Translations under genes and position numbers: made by a program
The notes under the pieces: generated by a model
Databases searched by the model: none
What the model saw: the letters and a program-made list of their open reading frames with translations, nothing else
Told to the model about the DNA's origin: nothing
Origin: Actinomycetota bacterium
GTDB lineage: Bacteria > Actinomycetota > Acidimicrobiia > Acidimicrobiales > Ilumatobacteraceae
DNA length: 64,000 nt
Assembly (NCBI GenBank): GCA_026393475.1
Contig: JAPLAA010000101.1
Coordinates: 95,394-159,393, forward strand
Reading direction: 5' to 3'
Shown: one piece after another, positions 63,941 to 64,000 of the stretch
Layout: every line of letters begins with the position of its first letter
How positions within the stretch are numbered: position 1 is the stretch's first letter

Positions 63941-64000
63941 TCAGGCGCGATCGCGCGCACCCACCTGCTTGAATGTCGGCGGGCCCCGACTTCTGACCAG
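63941..64000 (-). CDS. Possible C-terminus of a gene at the right edge
   Basis: A minus-strand frame enters from the right edge, reads LVRSRGPPTFKQVGARDRA and stops at 63941. It may be the end of a gene lying mostly outside the window. Nineteen residues are too few to identify it. Confidence 0.3.
   Translation of the reverse strand: MVRSRGPPTFKQVGARDRA

Overview
This is a gene-dense, very GC-rich window with short intergenic gaps, many GTG starts and many 1-8 nt gene overlaps. It looks like an actinomycete. The gene content (F420-type luciferase-like oxidoreductase, FadD, MaoC and SDR enzymes, SCO6745-family protein, MtrB/LpqB-like pair, ECF42-type sigma factor, secreted ASNLN-repeat protein) suggests Acidimicrobiia, perhaps Ilumatobacter-like. 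That placement is inference; there is no rRNA here.

Layout. 1-7.1 kb: menaquinone genes (alpha/beta hydrolase fragment, menD, menF, menG) interrupted by an ECF sigma/anti-sigma pair and a DUF559 gene flanked by ~35-50 bp direct repeats. 7.1-16.9 kb: amidase, two acyl-CoA synthetases, F420-type oxidoreductase, SDR, a YtrA-type regulator with a membrane protein, and MaoC. 16.9-21.5 kb: Era, then a sensor kinase/GerMN lipoprotein pair, a STAS protein and an OmpR-type regulator. 21.5-27.5 kb: an operon of enoyl-CoA hydratase, carboxyltransferase and a biotin carboxylase-BCCP-AtuA fusion. 27.5-37.4 kb: DinG helicase, UppS, a degenerate UppS paralogue, RecO, a secreted repeat protein, GlyRS and a two-component system. 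37.4-42.2 kb: trpC-trpF-trpB-trpA and a fasciclin lipoprotein. 42.3-48.6 kb: HIT-like mini protein, Bcp, FabZ and the operon fabD-fabH-fabG-acpP-fabF. 48.8-50.8 kb: tRNA-Leu(CAA) and a 1.9-kb element bounded by a 56-bp repeat of the tRNA 3' part, carrying toxin-antitoxin genes. 51-64 kb: flavin enzyme, second fasciclin protein, UspA, endonuclease III, ECF42/YCII pair, SGNH protein, TetR/SDR, sirtuin, superoxide dismutase, MalQ.

Most notable: (1) two UppS-family proteins encoded divergently, one with the catalytic motifs but without the C-terminal RxG motif and the AYAE glutamate, the other without the catalytic aspartate motif but with exactly those two features. This is the division of labour known from eukaryotic DHDDS/NgBR and suggests a bacterial heteromeric cis-prenyltransferase. 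(2) An in-frame fusion of a biotin-dependent carboxylase alpha subunit with AtuA. (3) FabD with a C-terminal lipoyl/biotinyl-like domain lacking the lysine. (4) A repeated promoter pattern, NANNNT followed by 6-9 nt and the start codon, before more than 25 genes. It implies widespread leaderless transcription and was used here to choose many starts.
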